From NCBI GenBank assembly GCA_003523055.1, contig DPHC01000017.1:12334-76333 (forward strand): a DNA stretch of 64,000 nt, in the 5' to 3' direction. Below are positions 1 through 8,757 of this stretch, piece after piece. Each line of letters starts with the position of its first letter. Position 1 is the first letter of the stretch. A program made the position numbers and the translations under genes. Origin of the DNA: Dehalococcoidia bacterium. Its GTDB lineage: Bacteria; Chloroflexota; Dehalococcoidia; Lucifugimonadales; UBA3495. The notes beneath the pieces were generated by a model that was not told where the DNA came from, ran no database searches, and saw only the letters and a program-made list of their open reading frames with translations.

Positions 1-708
1 ATTTATGCCAACATCAATTATAGATACATCTTCTTTAACCATATCCTCTGTAATAAAATTTGGCTGACCAATAGCGGCGATTAATATATCAGCATTAGAT
101 GTGAGTAATTGAAGGTTTCTGGTTTGAGAATGGCAGACCGTAACCGTTGCATTTGCATCGGATCCTCGCTGCATCAATAAATTAGCAATAGGTTTACCAA
201 CTATATTGCTTCTACCACAAACTACAACATGTTTACCAGGGATACTGATATTGTGCCTTACTAGAATTTGCTGTATTCCTAATGGAGTACATGGAACGAA
301 TATTGGCTCGCCTTGGGCTAATTTACCTAAGTTGTATGGGTGGATCCCGTCAACATCCTTTGAGGGAGATATTGCACTTATAACGGTAGTTTCTGAGATG
401 TGCGGAGGCAATGGAAGTTGCACTAATATTCCGTTTACTTGAATATTTTGATTTAATTCTTTTATTTGATTTATTAAATATTCTTCACTTACATCTGCGG
501 GAATATTTAAAGTTTCAGTTAATATTCCCGCAGATGTACAGGCTCTTTCTTTATTTCGTACATAGACGGATGAAGCTGGATCTTCTCCAACAAGAATCAC
601 TGATAACTTAGGAGGATTAGTTTTTGATAATTGGAAATTAGCTAAATTTAATCGTATCTCAGAACGGATCTCTTGTGAAAGCTTGTTACCATCTAATATA
701 ATTGTCAT
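1..708 (-). CDS. folD: Bifunctional methylenetetrahydrofolate dehydrogenase/cyclohydrolase FolD (3' end cut by window)
   Basis: FolD interconverts 5,10-methylene-, methenyl- and 10-formyl-tetrahydrofolate in the cytoplasm with NADP. Translating the minus strand from the ATG at 708 gives MTIILDGNKLSQEI, then the YVRNK catalytic Tyr/Lys pair, the QLPLP segment, the PCTPLG motif and the GRSNIVGKP nucleotide-binding loop. The frame is open to base 1, giving 236 codons. The family is usually about 280-300 residues, so roughly the last 50 are outside the window. AAGGAAGGT lies just upstream of the start. The gene diverges from the BtuF-like gene with 76 bp between starts. Confidence 0.95.
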   Translation of the reverse strand, partial: MTIILDGNKLSQEIRSEIRLNLANFQLSKTNPPKLSVILVGEDPASSVYVRNKERACTSAGILTETLNIPADVSEEYLINQIKELNQNIQVNGILVQLPLPPHISETTVISAISPSKDVDGIHPYNLGKLAQGEPIFVPCTPLGIQQILVRHNISIPGKHVVVCGRSNIVGKPIANLLMQRGSDANATVTVCHSQTRNLQLLTSNADILIAAIGQPNFITEDMVKEDVSIIDVGIN

Positions 709-784
709 TAATGTGACCTTCCTTGTATCCTATTTTATCAATCTGATATCAAATGTAAATTTCAATTTTACAGGTGAGCTTTTC

Positions 785-1711
785 ATGAAAATATGTTCAT
801 TACTGCCAAGTGCCACTGAAATGGTGTGCGCTTTAGGTTTATCCGACAGTTTAGTAGGTATATCACATGCCTGCGATTATCCAGAATCTATACCGAATGC
901 GGTAGTTGTTACTGAGACTATGTCTAACATGAGAAATAATTCAAGTCTTGGGATTGATTCCCTGATTAAAGCTAATAGGTTCAATAATCGACCGACACAA
1001 ATGGTTAACGCTGATTTATTGAAACAAATTCAGCCCGACATTATTATTACTCAAGATCTTTGTTACGTTTGCGCTGTTGAATACGGGTCAGTTTGTGAAG
1101 TGACTTCAGACGTCCTGGGATATGAACCTAATATATTGTCATTTCGCCCAGCAAGTGTTGCCGATATATTTAAAAACATAATGACGGTAGCCGAGGCTTG
1201 TAAGATTGAAAATGAAGGTAAAGAATTGGTCACATCGTTAAGCAACAGAATAGATTACATTGTTGATAACCTGGCAGTAAAGTATAAAGAACCTACGCCT
1301 ACAACATTTTGTATTGATTGGCTAGACCCACTTCGTAATACAGGTCAATGGATACCCGAACTCATAGAATTAGCAGGCGGAATAGAAGGATTAGCAGAAA
1401 AACACGGCAAAAGTCGAGAAGTTTCTTGGGGTGAAGTAATAAATTATGACCCAGGCTACATATTCTCCATGCCGTGTGCTTTTACTATGGATAGGGTAAA
1501 AGTGGACACTGTCGAAGTTTTTTCAAAAGTAAAAGATTTTGAATCTCTACAGGCTTTCCAAAACCACAACATTTATTTATTTGACGGACAACTCCCGAGT
1601 AGGCATGGACCTAGAATTATTGACGTATTGGAAGGCTTTGCAGAAATTTTGCATCCTGAGTTGTTTCAAGGTCTATCGCCTAGTTCTTTGTATGAACCTT
1701 GTTTCTTTTAA
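785..1711 (+). CDS. BtuF-like (TroA-fold) cobalamin/iron-complex binding protein, apparently without signal peptide
   Basis: The 308-residue protein begins MKICSLLPSATEMVCALGL, the usual first strand and helix of the BtuF/FepB-type vitamin B12 or iron-complex binding fold, and ends with a GPRIIDVLEGFAEI helix. I chose ATG 785 because AGGTGAG sits about six bases upstream; a start at 683 would add a residue stretch lying inside the folD start region. No signal peptide or lipobox precedes the fold, so secretion is not obvious. Cytoplasmic members of this family are often annotated as cobalamin-binding proteins. No ABC transporter subunits are adjacent, so the ligand is uncertain. Confidence 0.8.
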   Translation: MKICSLLPSATEMVCALGLSDSLVGISHACDYPESIPNAVVVTETMSNMRNNSSLGIDSLIKANRFNNRPTQMVNADLLKQIQPDIIITQDLCYVCAVEYGSVCEVTSDVLGYEPNILSFRPASVADIFKNIMTVAEACKIENEGKELVTSLSNRIDYIVDNLAVKYKEPTPTTFCIDWLDPLRNTGQWIPELIELAGGIEGLAEKHGKSREVSWGEVINYDPGYIFSMPCAFTMDRVKVDTVEVFSKVKDFESLQAFQNHNIYLFDGQLPSRHGPRIIDVLEGFAEILHPELFQGLSPSSLYEPCFF

Positions 1712-1748
1712 TGGAACTTCATAACTCTCTAGATTGTATAATGAACCA

Positions 1749-1817
1749 ATGAAACTATTATTATTGATTTTAATACCATTTGTTGCCTACTTGAGCTGTA
1801 TGACAATATTCCCGTAG
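1749..1817 (+). CDS. Possible 22-residue hydrophobic peptide, perhaps leaderless
   Basis: A 22-codon frame beginning MKLLLLILIPFVAYLSC sits in the otherwise empty 1712-1972 gap. A TATAAT at 1737-1742 would place the transcription start on the ATG itself, that is, a leaderless mRNA. The sequence resembles a signal peptide that ends almost at once, so it could equally be the relic of a lost lipoprotein gene or chance. There is no Shine-Dalgarno sequence. Apart from this frame and the promoter at 1903-1931, I see nothing in the gap. Confidence 0.2.
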   Translation: MKLLLLILIPFVAYLSCMTIFP

Positions 1818-1902
1818 TCAGCCTCGACTATTTTTTTAAATACCTTCTTGCATGCCCAGTTCTATTAATATGGTTCCTATCTGGCACGCGTTTAAAAAAT
1901 TA

Positions 1903-1931
1903 TTGAATAGTATTGCTGAATAGAATATAAT
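1903..1931 (+). promoter_or_regulatory. Sigma-70 promoter of the cupredoxin gene
   Basis: TTGAAT (1903-1908), a 17-base spacer and a perfect TATAAT (1926-1931), about 40 bases before the GTG start at 1973. Confidence 0.7.
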
Positions 1932-1972
1932 AGATAGAACAATATACTAAAACGAGATAAGGAGATTTATCA

Positions 1973-2521
1973 GTGAACACTAAATTTATAGCCAGCTTAA
2001 TAACAGGGTTGATTTTTATGAGTATCGTTGCCTGTGGATCAGAAGAAGCTCAAGTTTCACCAATTACTGTTGACCCTGTGGTTGCTACGCCTGTTACTTC
2101 AACGCCCAAAGTTGAAGAACCATCAACTACTTTGGAAGAGGTAACTATTGGGGCAGAGGGAACTTTATTAGTCAGTTCTATCGGGGATTCTCTTAAATTT
2201 GATGCTGATGTTATAAATTTAACTAATAATTCGTCAGTCACTATAGAATTTGAAAATAATTCAACTGGATTGGAGCATAACTTCGTTGTTATAAAAAGTT
2301 CAGATAAAGAAGAAGTTTTAGCAGATTCTATTGCAGCAGGTCCAGAGAGCGAATGGATAAAACCTGAAGATTCAAGAGTTTTATTAAGTACTGCATTATT
2401 GGGACCTGGAGAAAAAGAGTCACTGTTATTTGAGGTTCCTAGTTCTGGCGATCTTTTGGCTGTGTGCACTTTTCCAGGTCATGCCGCTGCAGGCATGGTT
2501 TCTATAATTACCATTAAATAA
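1973..2521 (+). CDS. Lipid-anchored cupredoxin (plastocyanin/azurin-like)
   Basis: A 182-residue exported copper protein, likely an electron carrier on the outer face of the membrane. It has an N-terminal signal peptide with lipobox IVAC (Cys21), a Pro/Thr-rich linker at about 26-60, and a cupredoxin domain with type 1 copper ligand candidates His102 (EHNFVV), Cys165, His170 and Met175 (CTFPGHAAAGM). The GTG start at 1973 is chosen because TAAGGAG lies at 1958-1964 and it gives a complete signal peptide. The gene stands alone behind its own promoter. The redox partner is not visible here. Confidence 0.85.
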   Translation: MNTKFIASLITGLIFMSIVACGSEEAQVSPITVDPVVATPVTSTPKVEEPSTTLEEVTIGAEGTLLVSSIGDSLKFDADVINLTNNSSVTIEFENNSTGLEHNFVVIKSSDKEEVLADSIAAGPESEWIKPEDSRVLLSTALLGPGEKESLLFEVPSSGDLLAVCTFPGHAAAGMVSIITIK

Positions 2522-2621
2522 TTTTCGCAAAATCGGTCCTGGGTTAAGCAAATGGATGATTGAATATCACTTTATAATCATTATTTGTTATTAACCAATG
2601 AAAACTGCTTGGGCAGAGGTA

Positions 2622-2650
2622 TTGACATAAATATGCACTAAATTTATTAT
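2622..2650 (+). promoter_or_regulatory. Strong sigma-70 promoter of the first DUF1800-DUF1501-NHL module
   Basis: A consensus TTGACA (2622-2627), 17-base spacer and TATTAT (2645-2650), followed by an AAAGGAGG ribosome binding site at 2686-2693. Confidence 0.75.
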
Positions 2651-2699
2651 AACAAGTAATGGAAAAGTAGACGATAATTTATTTTAAAGGAGGCTATTG

Positions 2700-4100
2700 A
2701 TGTCAAACAAGCAAGAACTTTCCTTGATGGCCCATCTCATGAGGCGAGCCGGCTTTGGCGCTACCCAAGCAGAATTAGAAGAGAGAGTAGCTAAAGGTTA
2801 CGAAGCAACAGTCGATGAATTGGTTTCACCATCCGAAGACCAGCCCGGTGGTAACATGGCATTATTACTCAGATACCACCCTTCAGCTTTACTTCCAGGA
2901 GGAGTCCCAGTGATGGGCCAAGCAAACTGGATGTATAACATGGTTACGACTAAGAGACCGCTCCACGAAAAAATGGCTCTTTTCTGGCACCAAGTATTTG
3001 CAACAGGAAACTCTAAAGTTGACAATTGTGATCAGTTGTTAGAACAAATTGATATGTTCAGAGAATTTGGTATGGGCAGTTATAAAGATATGTTAGTTGA
3101 AATATCTAGAAACCCAGCCATGATATTTTGGTTAGACAACAACGAAAACCATAGAGACGCTGTAAATGAAAACTGGGGAAGAGAACTCTTAGAACTTTTT
3201 AGTATGGGAGTAAGCAACTATACTGAAGTAGATGTAAGAGAAGCTTCAAGAGCTTTTACAGGATGGACATTAGGTAATAAAGTCCCAAGATTACCATACG
3301 GAAGATTCCCTTGGAGTTTTGAGTACCGAGAAGAAGACCACGATACGTCAGAAAAAACTTTCCTTGGATACACTGGAAATTTTGGTGGCGAAGATATAAT
3401 TGACATCATCTTGAAAGAACCAGCAACTTCCAGATTTATAATGAGACATCTGTATAATTTCTATGTTGCTGATGAACCTCAAGTACCATCATGGACAATT
3501 GAGCCTGCTAGAGACGAAGAGGCTTTGGAAAGCATGATAGACATATTTGAAGAATCTAACTATGATATATCTGCCGTTCTGAAATTTATGTTTAATGCAG
3601 ACTTCTTTAAAAATGCTAGGTTTGAAAAAATTAAAAGCCCAGCAGAAGTTGTTGCAAGTACGCTGAGAATGGTAGGACAATTCCAGTTCCCAGAACCGGG
3701 CATTAAAGATATTGGTAACCAGCCAACTTACATGGGACAAGCTCTCATGGATCCACCAAGCGTAGAAGGTTGGCATACAGGAAATGAATGGATAAATAGT
3801 GGCTCTTTGTTAGCAAGAATAAATTTTGTCGCTGATAGAGTTGCAAATACTGACCTTCCAGGGGTTCAATCTATAATCAATAAAATGAAATCTGATAGCG
3901 TATCTAGTTCAGAAGAATTATTAGATGCATGTTTAGAAAACATGGGATATTTGACACTGAACGATGAAACTAGAATTCATTTAGCCGATCATGCAGCTCA
4001 AGCTGGAACGATGGATTGGTCCAATGAAGAAAGTGCTGGAGAGAGAATTGGCGAAATGCTTGCTTTAATCAGTGCTACTACAGAATTTCAATACGCATAA
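2700..4100 (+). CDS. DUF1800 family protein (module 1)
   Basis: A 466-residue DUF1800 protein. Family hallmarks seen include LMAHLMRRAGFGAT at the N-terminus, NENWGRELLELFSMGV and EASRAFTGWT in the middle, and PSVEGWHTGNEWINS near the C-terminus. ATG 2700 is chosen over the TTG at 2697 because AAAGGAGG is then six bases away. No signal peptide is visible. DUF1800 and DUF1501 genes travel as pairs in many bacteria but their activity is not established. It is the first gene of a three-gene operon and has a paralog at 40121-41515, with the two sharing most of these motifs. Confidence 0.9.
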   Translation: MSNKQELSLMAHLMRRAGFGATQAELEERVAKGYEATVDELVSPSEDQPGGNMALLLRYHPSALLPGGVPVMGQANWMYNMVTTKRPLHEKMALFWHQVFATGNSKVDNCDQLLEQIDMFREFGMGSYKDMLVEISRNPAMIFWLDNNENHRDAVNENWGRELLELFSMGVSNYTEVDVREASRAFTGWTLGNKVPRLPYGRFPWSFEYREEDHDTSEKTFLGYTGNFGGEDIIDIILKEPATSRFIMRHLYNFYVADEPQVPSWTIEPARDEEALESMIDIFEESNYDISAVLKFMFNADFFKNARFEKIKSPAEVVASTLRMVGQFQFPEPGIKDIGNQPTYMGQALMDPPSVEGWHTGNEWINSGSLLARINFVADRVANTDLPGVQSIINKMKSDSVSSSEELLDACLENMGYLTLNDETRIHLADHAAQAGTMDWSNEESAGERIGEMLALISATTEFQYA

Positions 4101-4118
4101 ACGATATAGGAGATAAAA

Positions 4119-5249
4119 ATGACAAGTACTAAAAAAGATCCAGTAATAGTTGTACTTCAGTTAACTGGAGGCAACGATTATTTCAACACAGTAATTCCAT
4201 ATAATGAGCCTCTTTATTATGACAATAGACCGGCATTGGCTATCCCTCAAGAAGAAATGATAAAGATCGACTCAAATCTCGCTTTCAACCCATCAATGGG
4301 ACCTGTTAAGGAATTATACGATGCAGGGAAAGTAGCAGTAATACACGGAATAGGATACCCAGATTCACCTAGATCTCACTTCCGTTCTATGGACATCTGG
4401 CACACTTGTGAGCCTGACAAAGTAGGAACTGAAGGATGGGCAGGCCGAGTAGCTAGAGAACTAGATCCTAACAAAGAAAATGTTTTGACCGCTATTAACT
4501 TTGGGCATGGATTGCCAAGAGCATTAGCTGTTCCTGGAGTGCCAGTAGCATCTATTGCTGATTTGGGAAATTATGGATTACTTACTGGAATTTCTGATAA
4601 AGCTCAGAGATCCAAAGCACTGGATATATTTTCAAAAATGTATAGTCCTACAATCGGTGGCAGTTATGTAAGCGACTACCTTAAGAACACCGGTATGGAC
4701 GCTATGATTGGAGCTGATATAGTAAAAGTAGCCCCTCAAATGTATTCATCCACAGTAGAATATCCTAACAGCCCTATCGCTCAACATTTAAGAGATATTG
4801 CTCAAGTATACTTTGCTGATCTGGGAACTAGAATTTTTTATACCCAGCATGCTAGTTTTGATACCCACGCTGGGCAAGGGCCCGCTCATCCCGCACTATG
4901 GAAAGACGTAGCTCAAGGTATATCTGCGTTCTTCCAAGACTTAGAAGAGCATGATTCTGGCGATAACGTTATCATGTATCTGTTCTCAGAATTTGGTAGA
5001 AGAGTTCATGACAATGGATCAGGAACAGATCATGGCGCAGCTGGTGTCTCATTCGTCATAGGAAACCAAGTTAAGGGTGGTATGTACGGTGAATACCCAT
5101 CAGCAAAAGCTGAACACCTAGAACAAGGAGATTTGGTACCTAATTACGACTTTAGAGGGGCATATACTAGCATCATTGAAGATTGGATCGGATTAGATGC
5201 TAAGCCTATAGTTAATGGTAGTTTTGAAAAATTACCGGTACTAAAATAA
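4119..5249 (+). CDS. DUF1501 family protein (module 1)
   Basis: A 376-residue DUF1501 protein of the alkaline-phosphatase-like (sulfatase-like) fold. It opens VIVVLQLTGGNDYFNTVIPY and carries SHFRSMDIWHT, then FDTHAGQ and FSEFGRRVHDNGSGTDHGA, the His/Asp-rich segments typical of the family. Many DUF1501 proteins have a Tat signal; this one starts directly at the fold, so it may be cytoplasmic. The start at 4119 has AGGAG upstream and lies 18 bases after the DUF1800 stop. Substrate unknown. The paralog at 38976-40103 is very similar throughout. Confidence 0.9.
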   Translation: MTSTKKDPVIVVLQLTGGNDYFNTVIPYNEPLYYDNRPALAIPQEEMIKIDSNLAFNPSMGPVKELYDAGKVAVIHGIGYPDSPRSHFRSMDIWHTCEPDKVGTEGWAGRVARELDPNKENVLTAINFGHGLPRALAVPGVPVASIADLGNYGLLTGISDKAQRSKALDIFSKMYSPTIGGSYVSDYLKNTGMDAMIGADIVKVAPQMYSSTVEYPNSPIAQHLRDIAQVYFADLGTRIFYTQHASFDTHAGQGPAHPALWKDVAQGISAFFQDLEEHDSGDNVIMYLFSEFGRRVHDNGSGTDHGAAGVSFVIGNQVKGGMYGEYPSAKAEHLEQGDLVPNYDFRGAYTSIIEDWIGLDAKPIVNGSFEKLPVLK

Positions 5250-5268
5250 TCTGACACTTTAGATAAAA

Positions 5269-5300
5269 ATACTGGGGATTGAAGATAATCCCCTCAGTAT
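5269..5300 (+). terminator. Intra-operon hairpin between DUF1501 and NHL genes
   Basis: ATACT-GGGGATT and AATCCCC-(TC)-AGTAT form a stem of about 12 pairs with a two-base bulge and a six-base loop. There is no real T-tract, so it may attenuate or protect the mRNA rather than terminate it. Confidence 0.45.
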
Positions 5301-5360
5301 CGTTGCTTAATAAGTAATTAAGTGATTAGGACAGAGAATTTAACAATTCGGAGGAATAAA

Positions 5361-6398
5361 ATGGCTCAGAATACAGTCGCCGCAGGGCGAGCATGGCTTT
5401 ATAGTCACAATATCGGCCGCAATGCTGTAGCAGGAATGGGTTTTAGTTTGCCAGTTGGAGTAGCTTGCGCTGATGATGGCGTGTTATATGTAACAAATAG
5501 AGGGAGTGAGCAAAATCCTGGCGGTATTAGGCTTTCTAAATTAACTGTAGATCAAGAATTTATAGGAGAATTTGGGCGAACGGGATTAGCATATGGATCA
5601 GATGGTTCAGGAGAAGGTCCATTGTTTAAAGTAATGACCGGAGTAGCTGTAGATAAAGATGGGAACGTTTATGCTACTGATGAATGGTTTTGTAAAGTAG
5701 TTATATTTGATTCAGAAGGTGAATTATTATCTCAATGGGGTGAGAAAGGTGAAGGCGACGGCCAATTGAGCGGTTCTGGTGGGATTTGCTTTGACGCTAA
5801 TGATGATGTTTGGATCGTTAACAGCTTTAATAGCAAAATCCAAAAATTCACTAAAGACGGAACATACATAACAGGATTTGGTGTTAAGGGTAGTGGCGAC
5901 GGAGAAATGGAAATGCCTTATGGTATATCTATTGATGACCATGGCGATATATATGTTGCAGACTGGGGTAATGATAGATGCTTGAAGTTTGATCCAGAAG
6001 GCAACTATTTAATGAGCTTTGGTGACGGAAGTGGACCTGGTTCATTAGAAAAACCTACAGGAGTATGTATTGATGGTGATGGAGATGTATATGCTGTAGA
6101 TTGGATGCATGAACGGGTAGTAATTTATGACGAAAATTCGAAAGCTCTTAGTTATCTTTATGGAGATGCTTTGGAAATATCAGATTGGGGACAAATGTCT
6201 ATCGACGCCAACCCAGATATGGTTAAAGCTCGACGTAGAGTTCAAGGCTTAGGCGAACAACAACGTAAATTTAGAATGCCTACAGGTTGTGCTTTTGATC
6301 GAGTTAACAATAGATTGGTGGTATGTGATACTCAAAGAGGTAGACTGCAGATTTATCATAAAGATAATGCCTACTTGGATCCACAAGCAAATTTGTAA
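5361..6398 (+). CDS. NHL-repeat beta-propeller protein (module 1)
   Basis: A 345-residue protein made of repeated NHL blades (for example GVAVDKDGNVYATDEW, GISIDDHGDIYVADWGNDR, GVCIDGDGDVYAVDWMHER), which should form a six-bladed beta-propeller. ATG 5361 is chosen because GGAGGA precedes it by about six bases; the upstream GTG at 5322 has no such site. No signal peptide is seen. It closes the first module and is followed by a strong terminator. A paralog lies next to the second DUF1501 gene (37875-38933), so the three genes appear to be a functional unit. Ligand unknown. Confidence 0.85.
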   Translation: MAQNTVAAGRAWLYSHNIGRNAVAGMGFSLPVGVACADDGVLYVTNRGSEQNPGGIRLSKLTVDQEFIGEFGRTGLAYGSDGSGEGPLFKVMTGVAVDKDGNVYATDEWFCKVVIFDSEGELLSQWGEKGEGDGQLSGSGGICFDANDDVWIVNSFNSKIQKFTKDGTYITGFGVKGSGDGEMEMPYGISIDDHGDIYVADWGNDRCLKFDPEGNYLMSFGDGSGPGSLEKPTGVCIDGDGDVYAVDWMHERVVIYDENSKALSYLYGDALEISDWGQMSIDANPDMVKARRRVQGLGEQQRKFRMPTGCAFDRVNNRLVVCDTQRGRLQIYHKDNAYLDPQANL

Positions 6399-6421
6399 GC
6401 TATCAAAAATGGAAATTTAAG

Positions 6422-6449
6422 CAGGGACACCATTCGGTGTCCCTGTTTT
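6422..6449 (+). terminator. Rho-independent terminator of module 1
   Basis: A perfect 10-bp stem, CAGGGACACC (6422-6431) and GGTGTCCCTG (6436-6445), with an ATTC loop, followed by TTTT and a T/A-rich run. It lies 23 bases after the NHL stop. Confidence 0.9.
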
Positions 6450-6504
6450 GGTTTAATTAATATGATAAAATTTGCAATTGTTAATACATAGGTGAGAATT
6501 TAAA

Positions 6505-7410
6505 ATGAATTTTATTTCAACCCTGGATTTTAGTCAGGAACAAATCATAGAAATAATCGAAGAGTCCCAGACGTTAAAAATGGGATTGAATGATCCTATA
6601 TTACAAGGAAAAACAATTGCACTACTGTTTGAAAAACCTTCATTGAGAACAAAAATGAGCTTTCAAATTGGTATTTCTGCGTTGGGCGGATATTCAGTTT
6701 ATATGGGCCCTGACGAAGTGGGATTAGGATATCGTGAATCAATCTTTGATGTAGCTACGGTGTTGTCTTCTTACGTTGATTGTATAGTTGCCAGGGTTAA
6801 TTCTCATGAAAGTTTGATAGAGTTGTCTGATGCCGCTTCAGTACCCGTAGTGAACGCACTGTCTGACGTCGAACATCCTTGTCAGGCAATAGCTGACATA
6901 CTAACTATTTATGAACACAAAGATATGACTCAAAAGAACAAATTGGCATTTGTAGGTGATGGAAATAACGTTTCAAGAAGCTTGTGCTTATTAGCTGCCC
7001 AAATGGGTATCGATTTTTCTATAGCCACTCCTTCAGGATATGGATTTGATCAGAATACTATCGACATAGCAAATGCGATCGCTAATAAAACAGGATCTGT
7101 GCTGGAATTTACTAATTCCCCACAAATATCTGTTAAAAATGCTGATATCGTGTACACCGATGCATGGACCAGTATGGGTCAAGAAATTGAATCAGAGCAG
7201 AGACTCAAAGATTTTCAAGGATTTACCGTCGATCCAGAATTATTGAATATAGCGAATTCTAATGTTATTTTCATGCATGATATGCCAGTTCACTATGGAG
7301 AGGAAGTGCCAGAAGGGATGCTTAGCAGTCATGCATCCGTTGCTTATAAGCAAGCATATAATAGACTCCCTGCCCAACAAGCAATTTTGAAAAAATTATT
7401 ACAGGATTAG
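6505..7410 (+). CDS. argF: Ornithine carbamoyltransferase family protein with altered signature motifs
   Basis: A 301-residue transcarbamylase. The family enzyme makes citrulline from ornithine and carbamoyl phosphate. Seen: SLRTK at 46-50 where the carbamoyl-phosphate loop is usually STRTR, HPCQ at 124-127 as expected, and HDMP at 258-261 where ornithine enzymes normally have HCLP. The Cys of HCLP contacts ornithine, so the amino substrate may differ or the site may be remodelled. AGGTGAG precedes the ATG. No other arginine genes are near. It is followed after three bases by der, so it may lead that operon. Confidence 0.8.
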   Translation: MNFISTLDFSQEQIIEIIEESQTLKMGLNDPILQGKTIALLFEKPSLRTKMSFQIGISALGGYSVYMGPDEVGLGYRESIFDVATVLSSYVDCIVARVNSHESLIELSDAASVPVVNALSDVEHPCQAIADILTIYEHKDMTQKNKLAFVGDGNNVSRSLCLLAAQMGIDFSIATPSGYGFDQNTIDIANAIANKTGSVLEFTNSPQISVKNADIVYTDAWTSMGQEIESEQRLKDFQGFTVDPELLNIANSNVIFMHDMPVHYGEEVPEGMLSSHASVAYKQAYNRLPAQQAILKKLLQD

Positions 7411-7413
7411 TTT

Positions 7414-8757
7414 ATGAATGGAAACCTTAATATATTACCTACAGTTGCCATAGTTGGCAGACCTAACGTTGGAAAATCTTCACTGTTCAACAGATTTGTC
7501 GCTAAACGACAGGCAATAGTGGCAGACGAAGCTGGCACGACACGAGATAGATTGGTTTCAGTAGTAGATCAATTTGACCGAAAATTTATGTTGATTGACA
7601 CAGGGGGTCTCGATTATGGGTTTAAAGATTCCTTGAAAGATAAAGTCAAAGAACAAGTTAACATGGCCATTTCAGGAGCCGAAGTCATTTTATTTGTAGT
7701 CGATGGAGGAGCAGGACTTGCCCCTACTGATGAAATCATAGCTGATCAATTGAGAATTTCTAACACTAATGTGATATTGGTAATCAACAAAATTGATAAT
7801 GATTCTCGAGAAAAAAACATAGCAGAATTTTTCGGATTAGGATTTGCTAACTATGTATGTGTTAGTGCTCATCACAATATTGGAATAAATGATTTATATG
7901 ACATCACCGCAGAGTTTCTTCCCTTGGAAGATGGCGATAATTATTCTGAAAAGGATACCTCTATTAAGGTAGCGATTGTAGGAAGACCTAATGTAGGTAA
8001 ATCAGCTTTGGTCAATGCGATTCTGGGAGAAGATCGGAGCATAGTAAGCCCAGTTGCCGGTACTACTAGGGATGCTATTGATTCTAATATAATCCATGAA
8101 GACCAAGAAATTACTTTTATTGATACTGCCGGGATACGCAGGCCTGGGAAAATAGGAGTTGGTATAGAAAAATTTAGTGTTTTGAGAGCTATGAATGCTG
8201 TAGAAAGGAGCGATGTGGTTGTAATAGTTGCAGACGCTTCATTATTAGCCACAGCTCAAGATATCCATGTAGCGGGATTGGCATGGGAAATGTGTAAAGG
8301 AATTATTGTAGTTGTAAATAAATGGGATTTAATCACTGATAATACCGAACATAGAAAAATTAGAGCTATGAGTAGGGTTAGAGATAGAATGCATTTTATG
8401 AGCTATATACCCGTGTGTTTCACTTCTGCATTATATAGTGAAGGAATTCAAGGATTATTGGATACTATTTTAGATTTACATAAGGAACGGCATATTGAAG
8501 TTAGTGACACTAAACTTCAGATGTCTTTATTCGGAGCAATAGCTAATCATTCTCCAAAGGCCTCTCACACCAAATCCAGAAGAGGAATTAAAATTAGGAA
8601 AATGGCTCAAACTGGCGTTAATCCACCCACATTTACAGTATCGGTAAGTAACCCAGATTTATTGCATTTTACTTATAAAAGATATTTGGAAAATAGGATC
8701 AGAAAAGAATTTGGATTTGATAGAACTCACTTGAGGTTAATATATAAAAAGGGATGA
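7414..8757 (+). CDS. der: Ribosome biogenesis GTPase Der (EngA)
   Basis: A 447-residue double GTPase that binds the 50S subunit and is needed for its assembly. Two complete G domains are seen: GRPNVGKSSLFNRF near residue 14 with DTGG and NKID, and GRPNVGKSALVNAI near residue 191 with DTAG and NKWD, followed by the KH-like C-terminal domain ending in FGFDRTHLRL. The start lies three bases after the argF stop and the end overlaps plsY by ATGA, so the genes are translationally coupled. Confidence 0.97.
   Translation: MNGNLNILPTVAIVGRPNVGKSSLFNRFVAKRQAIVADEAGTTRDRLVSVVDQFDRKFMLIDTGGLDYGFKDSLKDKVKEQVNMAISGAEVILFVVDGGAGLAPTDEIIADQLRISNTNVILVINKIDNDSREKNIAEFFGLGFANYVCVSAHHNIGINDLYDITAEFLPLEDGDNYSEKDTSIKVAIVGRPNVGKSALVNAILGEDRSIVSPVAGTTRDAIDSNIIHEDQEITFIDTAGIRRPGKIGVGIEKFSVLRAMNAVERSDVVVIVADASLLATAQDIHVAGLAWEMCKGIIVVVNKWDLITDNTEHRKIRAMSRVRDRMHFMSYIPVCFTSALYSEGIQGLLDTILDLHKERHIEVSDTKLQMSLFGAIANHSPKASHTKSRRGIKIRKMAQTGVNPPTFTVSVSNPDLLHFTYKRYLENRIRKEFGFDRTHLRLIYKKG

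Noticed and set aside
206..611. Plus-strand frames opposite folD
   Set aside because: The minus-strand reading is clearly FolD, cut by the window edge.
683..784. Longer N-terminus for the BtuF-like protein
   Set aside because: It would overlap the start of divergent folD, and the ATG at 785 has a good ribosome site and matches the family start.
5322..5360. GTG start for the first NHL protein
   Set aside because: There is no ribosome site, while the ATG at 5361 has GGAGGA.
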